Positions 54,334 to 64,000 of a stretch of DNA of 64,000 nucleotides are shown here, in pieces. The translations under genes and the position numbers were made by a program. The stretch lies in contig JADNRY010000162.1 of assembly GCA_015501585.1 (NCBI GenBank), forward strand, positions 1 through 64,000. The letters are read 5' to 3'. The DNA is from Rhodocollybia butyracea (taxonomy: Eukaryota > Basidiomycota > Agaricomycetes > Agaricales > Omphalotaceae). Position 1 is the stretch's first letter. Each line of letters opens with the position of its first letter. A model generated the notes under the pieces. The model saw only the letters and a list, made by a program, of their open reading frames with translations. It was not told the origin of the DNA and made no database searches.

Positions 54334-56674
54334 GGCTAAATCCATGGTGATAGATCTGCTTGTCTTGTGACGTGTCATCGACGAGGAAGAAACAGAGCTG
54401 GAGAGGGCGGTGAGTGTTTGTGAAGATGATAGAAACACAAATACTTGCAATCTTTCTGCTTGCAACAAAATTTCCTGTGTTTGTAATTCCAGCAGCCTTA
54501 TGCTTGGGAGGACGCTGCATGAGGAAGGGTTATGAAATACAGGAGGGATACACACTGAAAGCCAATTAGGGAACGAAATCATTCTTCCAGTCCCATTGCT
54601 GCCTTGGATGTTTGTTGTCGGTACCGTGCCTAGCTCAATAAAGCGGGGTAGGTCAGTGGGTGAGATGGGCGCCATTTCTTCATCATATGATTCTGTATCG
54701 CTAGGATAGTAATCTTCGTATTCGTCATCATCCTCCCTAGACTATCGGAGATCCATGTAAATCTGTACCCAAGAATACAAAGGAATGTCAAACGGTACCT
54801 TGCGCGGTACCTTACGCAGTTCCATTTCCCAGTCACTAGGATAGTGGTCTTCTTCATCATACTTATCATCTGTTGTGAAGGTGAGATAGAAATCCTATCG
54901 TAGATCTATGTAAATCTGTATTCAAGAATGAAAAGGGATGTAAAAATTCCACCTCTTTTGAGAACTTGGGGTCAGATTCTCCCACATGAGGGAAGTCTTC
55001 AACCGTGTCTCGGAACTTGCGAAAATCCAACCCATCGTCCTGGATGGAACCGTCGTCATCATAGTAGTAGATCACGGAAGCTACAATCTGCTCATGAGGC
55101 TGGAGTAAAATTTTTGGTAAGATGTTGGTGAAGTATAGACAAGCTGGTTACATACCATTCCTTCCATATGCCATGACTCTTTGTATTCCTGTCCAGGTCT
55201 CAGCGTATAATTGGCCGCCTAAACACAAAAAATTCAGCGTTTGAGCTGAGAATAAAATTGAGCGAGAATGAATACCTTTACTATGACCTTCAACTCCTTT
55301 CCTTTGTACTGCTCCGAAGCAACAAATTCATCGCCAAGATCATAAAACGTTGTCTTGATGCATTCTTCCTGTCTGATATCTTCTTGAAGCTTTTCTTTTG
55401 CTTCTTTTTCTGCGCGCCACTGTGCATCCCATACGGGTGATTGTTCCTCGAGATATTGAGTCCACATTTGTCGCGTTAATTTATCATCCTTTTCCACAGC
55501 AAACTCCCGACGGTCTATCCATCGTTCCATTGAAACCATTTACGGTCAAGCATCTCAATAAACTTGAGAAAATACAACAACAGACCAGATGAAGAGTATT
55601 TTGCAGTAGACTTGGCATACTTGGCACTCTGTTTCAGTGTGTTTTCAAAGTGAGGAAGCGCAAGCAAAAACATTTTTTCGATTACTCTGAAGAGGCCAGG
55701 ATACTGTTCGCGCGTGCCCAGCCCGTTGATGTATGAATCGATATGAGCATCCATTCCATCTGGGGATATACGGAAAACAGACGGTATCGAAGCATATAAT
55801 GACATCATGTCTTGTGTGGAAAGTTTCGTACGGAGTCTCGCATGGAACATGCTGTCTTTTTTGAAAGGAGGAGTGGTTCCAACAATATAAGGATCTACAA
55901 GCCTTAGAAAGGTCACTGTAGAGTCTAGTAGAACTTACAAAGCGAGGGATCTATCAAATCTTGAACCTATGGAATGCTAACGGTGATAAGAAAAGATTCC
56001 CAAGGAAAACAAGTAACTCGTACCTTCCCAAATGAACCAGGATGAAAGTCTTGAGGCTCCTTTGCCGCCAGAGCATCCAGTTGGCGTCTGACCTATACAA
56101 AGAAGAAACTGTATAGGAATCATTTGAAAAGGAATATCGTACTTACCTCTTGATGGAGAGCTGGCGGCACTAGATCGTCCGAAACAATGATACCCAATCC
56201 ACTTTCTTTCAATTCAGGTTGCGGAAGCGCATATGTTGATCCTCGGGCATATTTCAAACTATTCTTTAGGTCGGCTTCGATCGTATTCATGTCGAACGGC
56301 TCAAGAGAGTTATCTGAAGCACCCAACAAGATATCAGATTCCAATGTTGTCAGTGCTAAAGCCGAACGCCGAAGGTCGCTAGCAAAGTATAACATCAGCA
56401 AAGCTGAAGATTACTTTTGGTAAGGGATAGTTAGAAGCACCTGATTGCGTCTTTGGCACGGCCTTCCCGGATAAACCGGTCGTCTCTATTAGCGAACCCA
56501 ACTTCAACCAGCCACTCCAAAGCTATCTTCTCATCTAATATTTTGGTTTTCCAGTCGTTCTTTTTCGCGTACTTCTATGCAGAAGTGAGTCAATTCTTGA
56601 TCAGTTATAGGTATCTCCTTGCGCTCGAACTGGTGGATATAGCCTGAGCCACGAAGAAGTGCAAGTATCGACAT

Positions 56675-57047
56675 CGCGGTGAACAAGTTGAAACATGCGC
56701 ACGCTTATCTATTTATTTTGCGAGGGGCCGACAGGTGCCGAGCTTTTACCTAACTCCTGCAAAAGTTCGAAGATAAAAATGCTATGATAGATAGACGTCT
56801 AGACATCCAGTATTTAAGACAATATCTTACTCAAACACCCACGAAATCACCTACTTACTATTCCTACCCATAGGTATACTGCGAAGCCCCCATAATCATA
56901 CTCTCATACTCCACACCTATACCTCCCTCCCAATTCCACTCCCTACCCAAATCAAAGCCCGAATCACCTCCCCCAGAGTTGAAGCTTCCTTTTCCTGTGA
57001 AGGATCCCTCAAATTTACGAGAACGCCTTCTCGGGAAAGGCGCTTCA
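56675..57047. other. Intergenic, nothing recognised
   Basis: No gene was recognised; this is presumably the upstream region of the broken DUF4246 copy. Confidence 0.4.
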
Positions 57048-58260
57048 CTAGAGAAAACACCGCGATGCCGCTGTCAACCCCGTTGAGGGAGATGCAGAAG
57101 AGTCCAGTGGCTGCTTAGAGGCAAAGCGAATGTCTAGGTGTTTTATCGGGAGCAAAATGGGGAGAGTGTCACAAAGACAAAGCCAAAGCAGCGGTCGTCC
57201 GTGACTGCACAAGCGCGAGAAGCACTTCCTGGGAGACGTGTCTGCAGCTGGGTAGGATGAGCTTTTCGAGGTGGGAGCAGAGGGGTGCATCAGTGTCAGT
57301 GTCTCAGCTCTAGCCCCAGCATCAGTATCGACGTCCAAGGAGTAGGAGGAGCGGGGGCGTACGGAGAGGCGGCAGAAGCTCATACACACATCGTCGAAAT
57401 GAGATTGTATTCCGGGTCAAGCCGATTCTGCATCAACGTGCATGGTTCTGGACAGATGTGTGAGGGAGGGGAGGGAACGAAGACACTACCGAGGTCTGTT
57501 GGCTTATCAATGGAGCTGATAGGTATAACTCTTCAAGCGTGCAGGATGGACTTGAACATGAACCTGAGATCTGAGAGAAGAGGTAAGAAATGGATCGAAG
57601 TTATAGAAGGCGAACACAAACCTAAACTTGAAGCTGATCGTGGTTCCCCAACCCGAACTGAACCTAAGCATAAACCATCACCATCACCTATGCCTTCGAG
57701 AAGTTTGCGCGATAGGACTGATACCCATCCAAAAATCAAACGCCCCAGCGACAAAGACAAAGCTAGTGAGATGAGGAAGGCACCAAATGAGCTATAGAGT
57801 GGTGGTCGACTTCCGTTGCTCGGGAGAGTAATGCGGAGGGAGAGAACACGGTGGAAATCCAGATTAGCTCAATCGTGGACACTGGGTTGGCGGGGGCAAT
57901 TAGGACACCAAAGATGCATTGAGAGAGGTTAGGCGAGTTCGAGGGACTGTGAAACGGGAAGAATCACATGGTGGTTTGAACAAAAGCTCGGTGAGATTTG
58001 TCCCGGAGCTGGAACTGATGGCGCTGATGGCTGGGAACGTTGATGTACAGCGAAAGACTGCAGCGATGGTGAGAGACTTATAAGGCCAAGGGCCCAAGGT
58101 CTCGGATGGGAAGGAGAGGTTTTGTATACACAACCAAATAATCTCCATTGCGTCCTCGGATCAAGGAAGATCTCGACGCTCGGGTGACGTTTTCTGGTTC
58201 AAGATCCTCTACAAGGGAATTGAGTAACGGGATGAGATGCAGCTGGATGTGTTTTGCCAC
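57000..58260 (-). pseudogene. F-box/LRR-type protein relic, copy 3
   Basis: On the minus strand LLFKPPCDSSRFTVPRT and a SPNLSQCIFGVL-like block (in a shifted frame near 57880-57960) match copy 2 at 31740-31990. Downstream frames with Ser/Pro-rich and Leu-rich pieces continue to about 57050 without a stable frame. No F-box motif was recognised. It is probably the C-terminal leucine-rich part of the same gene family and is not functional. Confidence 0.45.
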
Positions 58261-59618
58261 TAGTACTCATGGTTGCGGCGGAGCCAACGCTACCTTCCTC
58301 AAACCCTCTGAAAGAACTGTTATTATTGAGAGGGCTCTACGATTGGGAGGACGGCAGGCAATGAATTTCTCCGAGATGAGTTTGTGAGTTCGCAAGGAGC
58401 ACGCCGGAACGGGGAAATCAAGGAGAAATGGGCGTCAATGTGATTTGAGGTGGTCGTATCAGGAGATGAGGCCGTTGAGGGTTCTTGTAGCTGGGAGACT
58501 TCGGCAGCGAGTTGATAGAGGTGAAGGGAGCTGTGAAGGCCATGGAAAAATAGTTGAATGTTGGAAGGTTGTAGGATAACGTTCGCATAACCTATTCGAA
58601 TAGAACATTTCGAGGACCTAATCGCGTAAACCCTAAAACACCGTCTGTTATGCGAGGATAAGTAGTATAACTTTCAATAAAAACCTAGCAGTGTTGGCAT
58701 AGCCTAAAACGCACATTCTCCAAGTTTCTGCCCCTGCCCCAAGACCAAGACCAAGCGCGTAACAAGGACTAAGAAATTTTTTCATCAAAGAACAAAAGGC
58801 ATGGCGACGTGCCGATTGGACAAGCGAGTACTACGGGACCTTTCTGTACTCGATTCCTGAGGCATAGGGTGTTGAAGTGTTAAAGCGTTGAAGACGACAT
58901 TGGAGATGGAAGCAGAGAAGATAGATATCAGTAAGCAGTCACTAGTCACGCCTGGCACGCGATTGGTAACGTTCACGTGTACTTATTTCAAACTCCGTCC
59001 ACGTCTTCTTGCGCAAGTCAGCGGGACGTCTTTAGCAAACTATATCGGTATATAGATACCTGGCACAATTGGTCTTCTTACATTCACAGTCGGCTCACTC
59101 ATGCTGCAGTGGCTCATAGTCACACATAATAATTCGGGGCGGTGCTCAGCAAGTGCTCATTGCTTTCTCACCGACTTCCTTGTAGAGGGAAAGCACTTCC
59201 GAAATTCCGAGTACTCTTCCAAACTCCCCATATCTTTCGATCCAAGTTTCGATCTCTCGAATTTGAGTGGATCAACTCGAATGCGCTACTATTGGCTAAG
59301 GCAGTTCCTGCGAAACCAAGGGGCACAGGTGCCCACTGTAGGATGGAAAAGATTGTCGTAGGTATCCGGCGCAGTGGGGACTTGGAGCCATGAGGCTCCC
59401 ACAGGAGATTGGAGGTACAAGTGCTCTATTGCTCTTATATCATTGGCCTTCATACCTGGCCTTATTTACTACAGTACGGTTACTCTTCGAGGTGCCTGCC
59501 GGGTCTGTAAGTACTAGTAAGTAGTAGCTTGGTAAGTACATCAGTAAGCTACATCGGAACAGTATCAGTTCCGGATTGACATGACATCATCATCGGATCG
59601 GCAACTACAACAAAGATG
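58261..59618. other. Intergenic, nothing recognised
   Basis: Short frames occur, but no domain, repeat or splice-consistent gene was found. Confidence 0.35.
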
Positions 59619-60005
59619 TGTTGGGATTCTGTTGCATGGATGCTTCATTAAGGCCAAGGTCCACTAATCTGGTAACTACTAACAGAGCTATACTTCAGGA
59701 TGCTTATGCCTCTGATTGAGACAATTTGAGGGCTGGAATTCTTGTATGTTTAAAACACCTTGACTGGGTAGTGTGTGTTGTTGTATTTCGCCGATCGGAT
59801 ATGATACAACTCCGGTTGTACTTACTAATCATTATTCATCCGGTTAGTGATACCTTGTATGTACCGGAATCCCTTAGTAATATCTACTACTGTACACAGT
59901 ATATAAGGCCTTCTCTGAAGCCAGTATCTATAGTTCTCCAATCTAGTCTCTTCTATCTCTCGAGCCTCACAGCTTATTCAGTCCCTGCGCCGGATATTTA
60001 CAACA
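59619..60005. mobile_element. Solo LTR, copia-like ends
   Basis: The 387-bp unit starts TGTTGGGATT and ends TTTACAACA, so the ends are TGTTG/CAACA inverted. A TATA-like ACAGTATATAAGG at about 59897 is followed by a pyrimidine-rich stretch (CTCTTCTATCTCTCGAG), the usual order of promoter and leader in an LTR. No matching 5-bp target duplication is seen, so this may be a recombinant remnant. Confidence 0.6.
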
Positions 60006-60060
60006 TGTGTGTGTGATTTACTGGCTTAAAGACCTACTTAATGTACAGTAAACGTAACTA

Positions 60061-60419
60061 CATCAGGAAAAGTGTTTTTTTCCTAGGGGACCAAGGGTGG
60101 CCTAAGGAAAACTAGGTGACCTATGAACCCCATTGCATCCTAGGATTTGGTACTTGTCTTAAGGAACTCACAGTTTCCCAGGATTCCCTAGGAAGTCCTA
60201 TGAAGACCAGGGCAAAACTGTGTTTTCCTTAGTTTTCCCTGGTTTTCCCCAAGTTGTCCTGGGGTATCCTAGGAAATCCTAGGAAATCCTGGGATATCCT
60301 GGGAAGCTGTGAGTCCCTTAAGACAAGTGCCAAATCCTAGGATGACATAGGATTCACAGGTCACCTAGCTGTCCTTAGGCCACCCTTGGTCCCCTAGGAA
60401 AAAAACACTTTTCCTGATG
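60061..60419. mobile_element. Palindromic MITE copy C
   Basis: It has the same CATCAGGAAAAG ends and the same CCTAGG-rich palindromic design as copies A and B. TA flanks are present on both sides (59-60 before 60061, and 60420-60421). Its interior differs from copy B and its arms are more diverged, so it belongs to an older or different subfamily. Confidence 0.85.
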
Positions 60420-60559
60420 TATAAGTTATAAGTTATTATTCAGCGGATACAATGCATAGTTCATTTAAATGAGATGGTGAAGGATAGTAATGAATGCATA
60501 GCATCAAGTATGTGTCTTCTCTGAGAGAAAGTTCTCTCCCATCCGCGATTGGAATTTAT

Positions 60560-60649
60560 TGATACCAATCTGCAAAACCTAGGACAAACTTTGGAGCTTT
60601 GGGATGCTCTGGAGTGCTCTGGAGTGCTAGGTTTTGCAGATTAGTATCA
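60560..60649. repeat. Short inverted-repeat element
   Basis: TGATACCAATCTGCAAAACC at 60560 is mirrored at 60627-60649 with about one mismatch over 23 bp. Between them are tandem TGCTCTGGAG repeats. It is non-coding. Confidence 0.75.
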
Positions 60650-60896
60650 GAAGCAGGTGAGATGATTGGGGCAGAGTCATGGGCTAGCATCTGGAAATCA
60701 TTGTAATTTTTTTTTGAATTTCCACTAGGCAAAACCCACCCTTGCGGTTTAGGTTGAAAAAATCCGGTGAAGTAAGGAAAGTTGGTCCTAGCGAGGACCG
60801 GTTGGTCTTCCAGTCGGGTTCTACAAGGGGGTAAGTGAGAAGGAATAATAGAGGTCTTAACTAGAGTATTCTGCTATTGCAGTGTAATATTCACGT

Positions 60897-61076
60897 TTCG
60901 AGTCTATAATCCATTCGTACTTCTTAGACCAGAATATAAATAAGCGTGGATGAGGCCACCAGTACCAAGAGGAGGGCTAAGGACAACCAGAATAAATATT
61001 CCACGATGTTGAATGACAACACGGAATGATTATTCCGACTGGGGGTGCAGAGACAAAGTACAGTCAAAAACCCTTA
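60897..61076. repeat. Direct repeat of the tyrosine-recombinase element, outer copy
   Basis: About 178 bp are nearly identical to 61533-61711 in the same orientation (for example GACCAGAATATAAATAAGC and GAGGAGGGCTAAGGACAACC). The order relative to the recombinase gene fits the outer member of a split direct repeat. Confidence 0.85.
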
Positions 61077-61532
61077 CTGATGAGATCTTTGTGCCCCGCA
61101 GGTACTAGCAAGCACAGGCTCAGGCTCTGACATGCATATCGAAATTATTTATTCAAGAAAAAGAAAGACATGCGATTCCGGCAAGCTGGGAGTTGAACCT
61201 GTTCAAACTTCCAAATGCAGCGCCTTGTTCTGGCTGTCTACTTCATGATATGAAGCTTGCTTTATTGGTGTACAAAGTGATTTATGATTCTACAATGAGC
61301 GTAAGTTTGGTGTGAATTGTAATGGATCTTGAGTTACATGAACGAAGAGTGAAATCAGTAAGTGAAAGGGAGGTGGATGGGTGAAAAACTATACTCGAAG
61401 TGCTACTTTGGAGTTAGCTACGCTATGAAGAGGTGGAAGTACGAAGAAGAGGAACGTGCGTCTAAATCCGGCAAAAATTCCGAAATCTAGACCGAAAATC
61501 CAGCTTCATTTGCACGCTCAGTAGCTTCCATT

Positions 61533-61711
61533 TCGAGTCTATAGTCCATTTGTACTTCTTAGACCAGAATATAAATAAGCATGGCTGAGGCCACTAGTAC
61601 CAAGAGGAGGGCTAAGGACAACCAGAATAAATATTCCACAATGTCGAATGACAACACGGAATAATTATTCCAACCTGGGGGTGCAGAGACAAAGTACAGT
61701 TGAAAACCTGT
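61533..61711. repeat. Direct repeat of the tyrosine-recombinase element, inner copy
   Basis: This is the inner copy of the repeat at 60897-61076, separated from it by 456 bp. It overlaps the 3' part of the hydrophobic frame at 61559-62011. Confidence 0.85.
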
Positions 61712-62011
61712 TGCGAAGAAGCCGATGGCACGTCGAGTGTACGTAGGGAACTGACTGCCCCCAGGTCTTGGCCCAGCCGAGGGTACTGAGATGTGCAGAG
61801 TGATAGGGAGAAAAAGAAAAAGAAAGGAAGTGATGATGATGGACAAGAAGAGTGGGAACGATGAAATTGGATAGTGATGTGACGGTGCCAGCTTGGTGCT
61901 ACAACCTAGCAGTGTTGCAGACACGGTGTCCATGTTGCTGTTGGGTTTGCAAGCGGTGCAGGTGGAGAGAGGCAAGGGTGTCCAGGTCCCTCCAGTAACG
62001 CAGGAAGGCAT
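61559..62011 (-). CDS. Hypothetical 150-aa membrane-like protein of the retroelement
   Basis: This frame overlaps the recombinase C-terminus. It encodes two long hydrophobic segments, around LFLSIIITSFLFLFLPIT (residues about 53-75) and LFWLSLALLLVLVASAMLIY near the C-terminus, with a short Pro/Arg-rich loop between. The second segment is also encoded by the outer direct repeat. It could be a genuine accessory frame of the element or a chance reading. I do not know a function. Confidence 0.35.
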   Translation of the reverse strand: MPSCVTGGTWTPLPLSTCTACKPNSNMDTVSATLLGCSTKLAPSHHYPISSFPLFLSIIITSFLFLFLPITLHISVPSAGPRPGGSQFPTYTRRAIGFFATGFQLYFVSAPPGWNNYSVLSFDIVEYLFWLSLALLLVLVASAMLIYILV

Positions 62012-62993
62012 CCAACTTCCAGCGACCCATTGCCTTCACACCTTCGGGAGCCATACCAGAGGTTAGGTAGTATGTGGTGCCACCGATTCTGAAACAGTGA
62101 CCCATCATCTTCTGATTCCTTTCAGGTTCCAGACTTCATTGCAGTGAGCAAGGAATTCCTTCTTTGTCAGAACAGTGAGTTTGCCTCCGTCATCACAGAA
62201 GGAGAAGAGAGGGTCAGTTGACTTCAACTTGTTAATCTGTATGTGTTTTCGAAGGAGCGCGACTGTGGCGGCGGGAACAATGACTTCTTCTCCACAAGAT
62301 TGGTTCATCTTAGTGCACGGGAGATTGAGCAAGGCGATGCTTTTGTTGTTAGGAGTGCCTACACAAGGGAGTTTTGAGCTGTCATAGAGGGTTGGGTCAG
62401 CCTTGTCTGCGAGACCTTCTCCTGCTCTCATCTGGCTGTGGAAGAAGGTGTCTGCGGTAGCAGCGATACAAACCTTCTTTCCGTTGTAGTAGCTGGCTCG
62501 AGCGTCATCCCTGAGTGAGAGAATGTGAGATTTCTTTACAGGCTTCCTTGGTTCCCGCTGAGAAGATTTTGGAGCCTGATTCTACACCAGCAAGAACTTG
62601 TCTGAGTCTATCACCTCCCATCCATGGAAATCCACAAGTAGCGTTCCACTGTTTGATGGCGGCAATATGGGCTTTGGCAGTGGCACCAGCTGTGACACCA
62701 GCAAATCTGTTGGCTACGTAGTTGCAGAGCGTTTCTTCAGATGGTGAAGATATGTCAGTGGAGGCCAGGTCCGACTTGGTGCACCAGTCCAGGAATCTGT
62801 TTGTATGGTGCCATTTCTTCTTGTTTGTTCTTGCAGACACTGCAGCATCCATTACCCAATGCGTGTTTTTGTTTAATGAAGTTGTTTGGCTAGAGCAAGA
62901 TGCGGGTATAGTAGAATTCTGGTGAGAGATGTTGCCAATGATATTGTTGGTGTTGTTTGTTTTGCTGGAAAGCGAGAAACAGTAGGGAGGCAT
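61899..62993 (-). pseudogene. Tyrosine recombinase of a YR retrotransposon
   Basis: Frames at 62993-62505, 62431-62105 and 62108-61899 together make a tyrosine recombinase. The N-terminal part has a SAM-like core-binding region (FLDWCTKSDL, AHIAAIKQWN). The catalytic end reads GHCFRIGGTTYYL (HxxR box), then GRWKLDAFLRYWR with the likely nucleophilic Tyr. The frame changes at about 62106 just before the HxxR box, and again near 62440-62500, where an intron may lie instead. It follows an RNase H gene on the same strand and precedes split direct repeats, the order of the DIRS/Ngaro/PAT type of retrotransposon, which uses this enzyme instead of an integrase. Confidence 0.78.
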
Positions 62994-63148
62994 TATGGTT
63001 CAACAAGTTGAAAGGAAGTTTATCATGTGATAAACTTTCACAGGGGATTAACATGGTCACATGTTACGGAATTTTTGATAGGCTAGTGATTGCGCGACAC
63101 TGAGAGTTCGTAATATTATCTGTAAGTAGGTATGAGGTAGTACACAGT

Positions 63149-64000
63149 TTAAACTAAACGGGGATCCTGAAACTTTACACAGTTGTGTACGTATGGTTGT
63201 AGATGTCTAGGTAGCGCAGAAGGGTGAGGATGTAAAAGGTGTCTCAAGGGAAATTTTCCCCTTGATGGTGCATCAGTGATGTTTAGGTCTGTAGGGACAT
63301 ATTCACAATCAACCCAGATGGAATGTTCCTGCATTAGCTTGATGATACGTTGGAGTATGCGGTTTTGTTCAGAGCCTCGTGAGTATCCTTTTCTAAGAAA
63401 TCCCACTACTTTGTTGTCTGAGAGGATGAGAACTCTGGTGTTGTTGATCCCAGAGGCTATCAATGTTTGGATGGTGAGTTTGACAACTTGAATGACCATC
63501 TCAGCCCATCCGATGTGACACTTGTTGTGCTCGCCCTGCCATCCGTTCCGCAGTTCCCAGGCCAGCCAACGGTTGTTGATGCATAGACCCATGCCCCATG
63601 AAGTTGAAGTGTCACCGAATATGTTGAGCTCCATGAGAGGGGGCGGTTTTGCTATCCTGAGGCCAACAAATTCATTGGAGAGAGTGTTCAAGGTCCACCA
63701 CTGAGCGTCCTCTCTCAATGTGGCTGATACTGTGTGGGGTATGACCCGAGCGAGAGGTGCTTAAAAGGTGGCGCAAAAGGCATAGAAGGATGAGAGGTGA
63801 GCATGGCTTGTCAGTATGACCAGTGAAGCATGGTTCAGTGTACCGATGACTGTTTTGGTCTGTTTGAGTGACATCTTTGCTTTTGGCGCAAGCCATTGAG
63901 AGGGCGATACTGTGGCTAAGCGGAAAGTGTGAGAAACAGCCAATAAATAGCCAAAACATCAACACAAACCACTAAACTACAATAAAGACTTCTAAGTTCA
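63149..64000 (-). pseudogene. Reverse transcriptase/RNase H C-terminal part of the YR retrotransposon
   Basis: The frame at 63718-63149 encodes an RNase H-like domain with NIFGDTSTSWGMG, WLAWEL, WAEMVIQVVK (second acidic residue) and LILSDNKVVGFLRKG. It closes with DLNITDAPSRGKF. In another frame further upstream (about 63960-63750) are SHTFRLATVSPS, KTVIGTLNHASL and HLSSFYAFCATF, the segment that links the reverse transcriptase to RNase H in mushroom elements of this type. A frameshift lies near 63720. The polymerase core is beyond the window edge, so the gene is partial here. Confidence 0.75.

Larger units (their letters stand above)
53175..56674 (-). pseudogene. DUF4246-domain protein, copy 2, interrupted
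   Basis: It aligns block by block with copy 1 from the start MSILALLRGSGYI at 56674 to the stop at 53175. It retains NSYINGLG-type (DSYINGLGTREQYPG), WHMEGM, DFRKFRDTVEDFPH and LTREEAEL. Two clear lesions exist. A one-base gain in an A run near 56576 shifts the frame just before the DWKTKILDEKIALEW block. About 900 bp of unrelated sequence (roughly 53430-54333) separate FFLVDDT from the C-terminal VLTTSEVP block, which are adjacent in copy 1. It is therefore a tandem paralogue that has lost function. Confidence 0.75.

Noticed and set aside
61181..61260. Possible minus-strand tRNA with perfect 7-bp outer pairing and an exact B box
   Set aside because: The T-arm does not fit between the B box and the supposed acceptor strand, and no A box is present. 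It may be a tRNA remnant but is not supported as a gene.
1..64000. A biosynthetic gene cluster joining the acyltransferase, glycosyltransferase and membrane protein
   Set aside because: They are separated by unrelated relics and duplications, no core synthase is present, and the glycosyltransferase is broken.

Overview
The window looks like Agaricomycete (mushroom-forming basidiomycete) DNA. Genes are cut by many introns of about 50 nt. The protein families are typical of that class: NACHT-WD40 receptor, DUF6699, DUF4246, F-box/LRR, CHAT, HNH, GT1 glycosyltransferase, fungal acyltransferase and a 7-TM membrane protein. Transposons fill much of the sequence, and many reading frames are broken. 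No species can be named from sequence alone.

Layout. 0-9.8 kb is a transposon graveyard. It holds a TE-associated pseudogene with five stops, a solo LTR, a SANT-like gene cut by three different transposons, a convergent PIF/Harbinger transposase pseudogene, and nested palindromic MITEs. 10.1-11.4 kb carries an apparently intact six-exon membrane-protein gene. 13.1-15.6 kb is a decayed F-box gene plus a 5'-truncated acyltransferase; a fuller copy of the pair lies at 31.7-34.2 kb. 16.6-26.8 kb is one NACHT-WD40 receptor gene split by a 5.2-kb Mutator-like element that has a perfect 9-bp target duplication. 27.4-30.2 kb and 40.1-42.7 kb are a diverged segmental duplication, each copy with a 214-aa DUF6699 gene. 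35.4-39.3 kb has a CHAT relic, a UDP-glycosyltransferase gene with two lesions and an orphan ORF. 43.9-45.3 kb is an intact AT-hook/coiled-coil gene whose upstream region is tandemly duplicated. 46.4-47.4 kb has tRNA-like repeats. 47.4-48.8 kb is an intact HNH-nuclease gene. 50-56.7 kb is a DUF4246 tandem pair, the second copy broken. 57-58.3 kb is another F-box relic. 59.6-64 kb has a solo LTR, a third palindromic MITE and the 3' half of a tyrosine-recombinase retrotransposon that runs off the right edge.

How it fits together. This is not an operon or gene cluster. The coherent story is gene turnover: duplication of F-box, acyltransferase, DUF6699 and DUF4246 loci; insertion of hAT-like, Mutator-like, Harbinger-like, LTR, tyrosine-recombinase and MITE elements; and C-to-T decay at CGA codons. 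The most informative locus is the receptor gene. Its reading frame closes exactly across the Mutator-like insertion, so the insertion is probably young.

All exon models were read by eye from splice consensus and family similarity. No search or RNA evidence was available.
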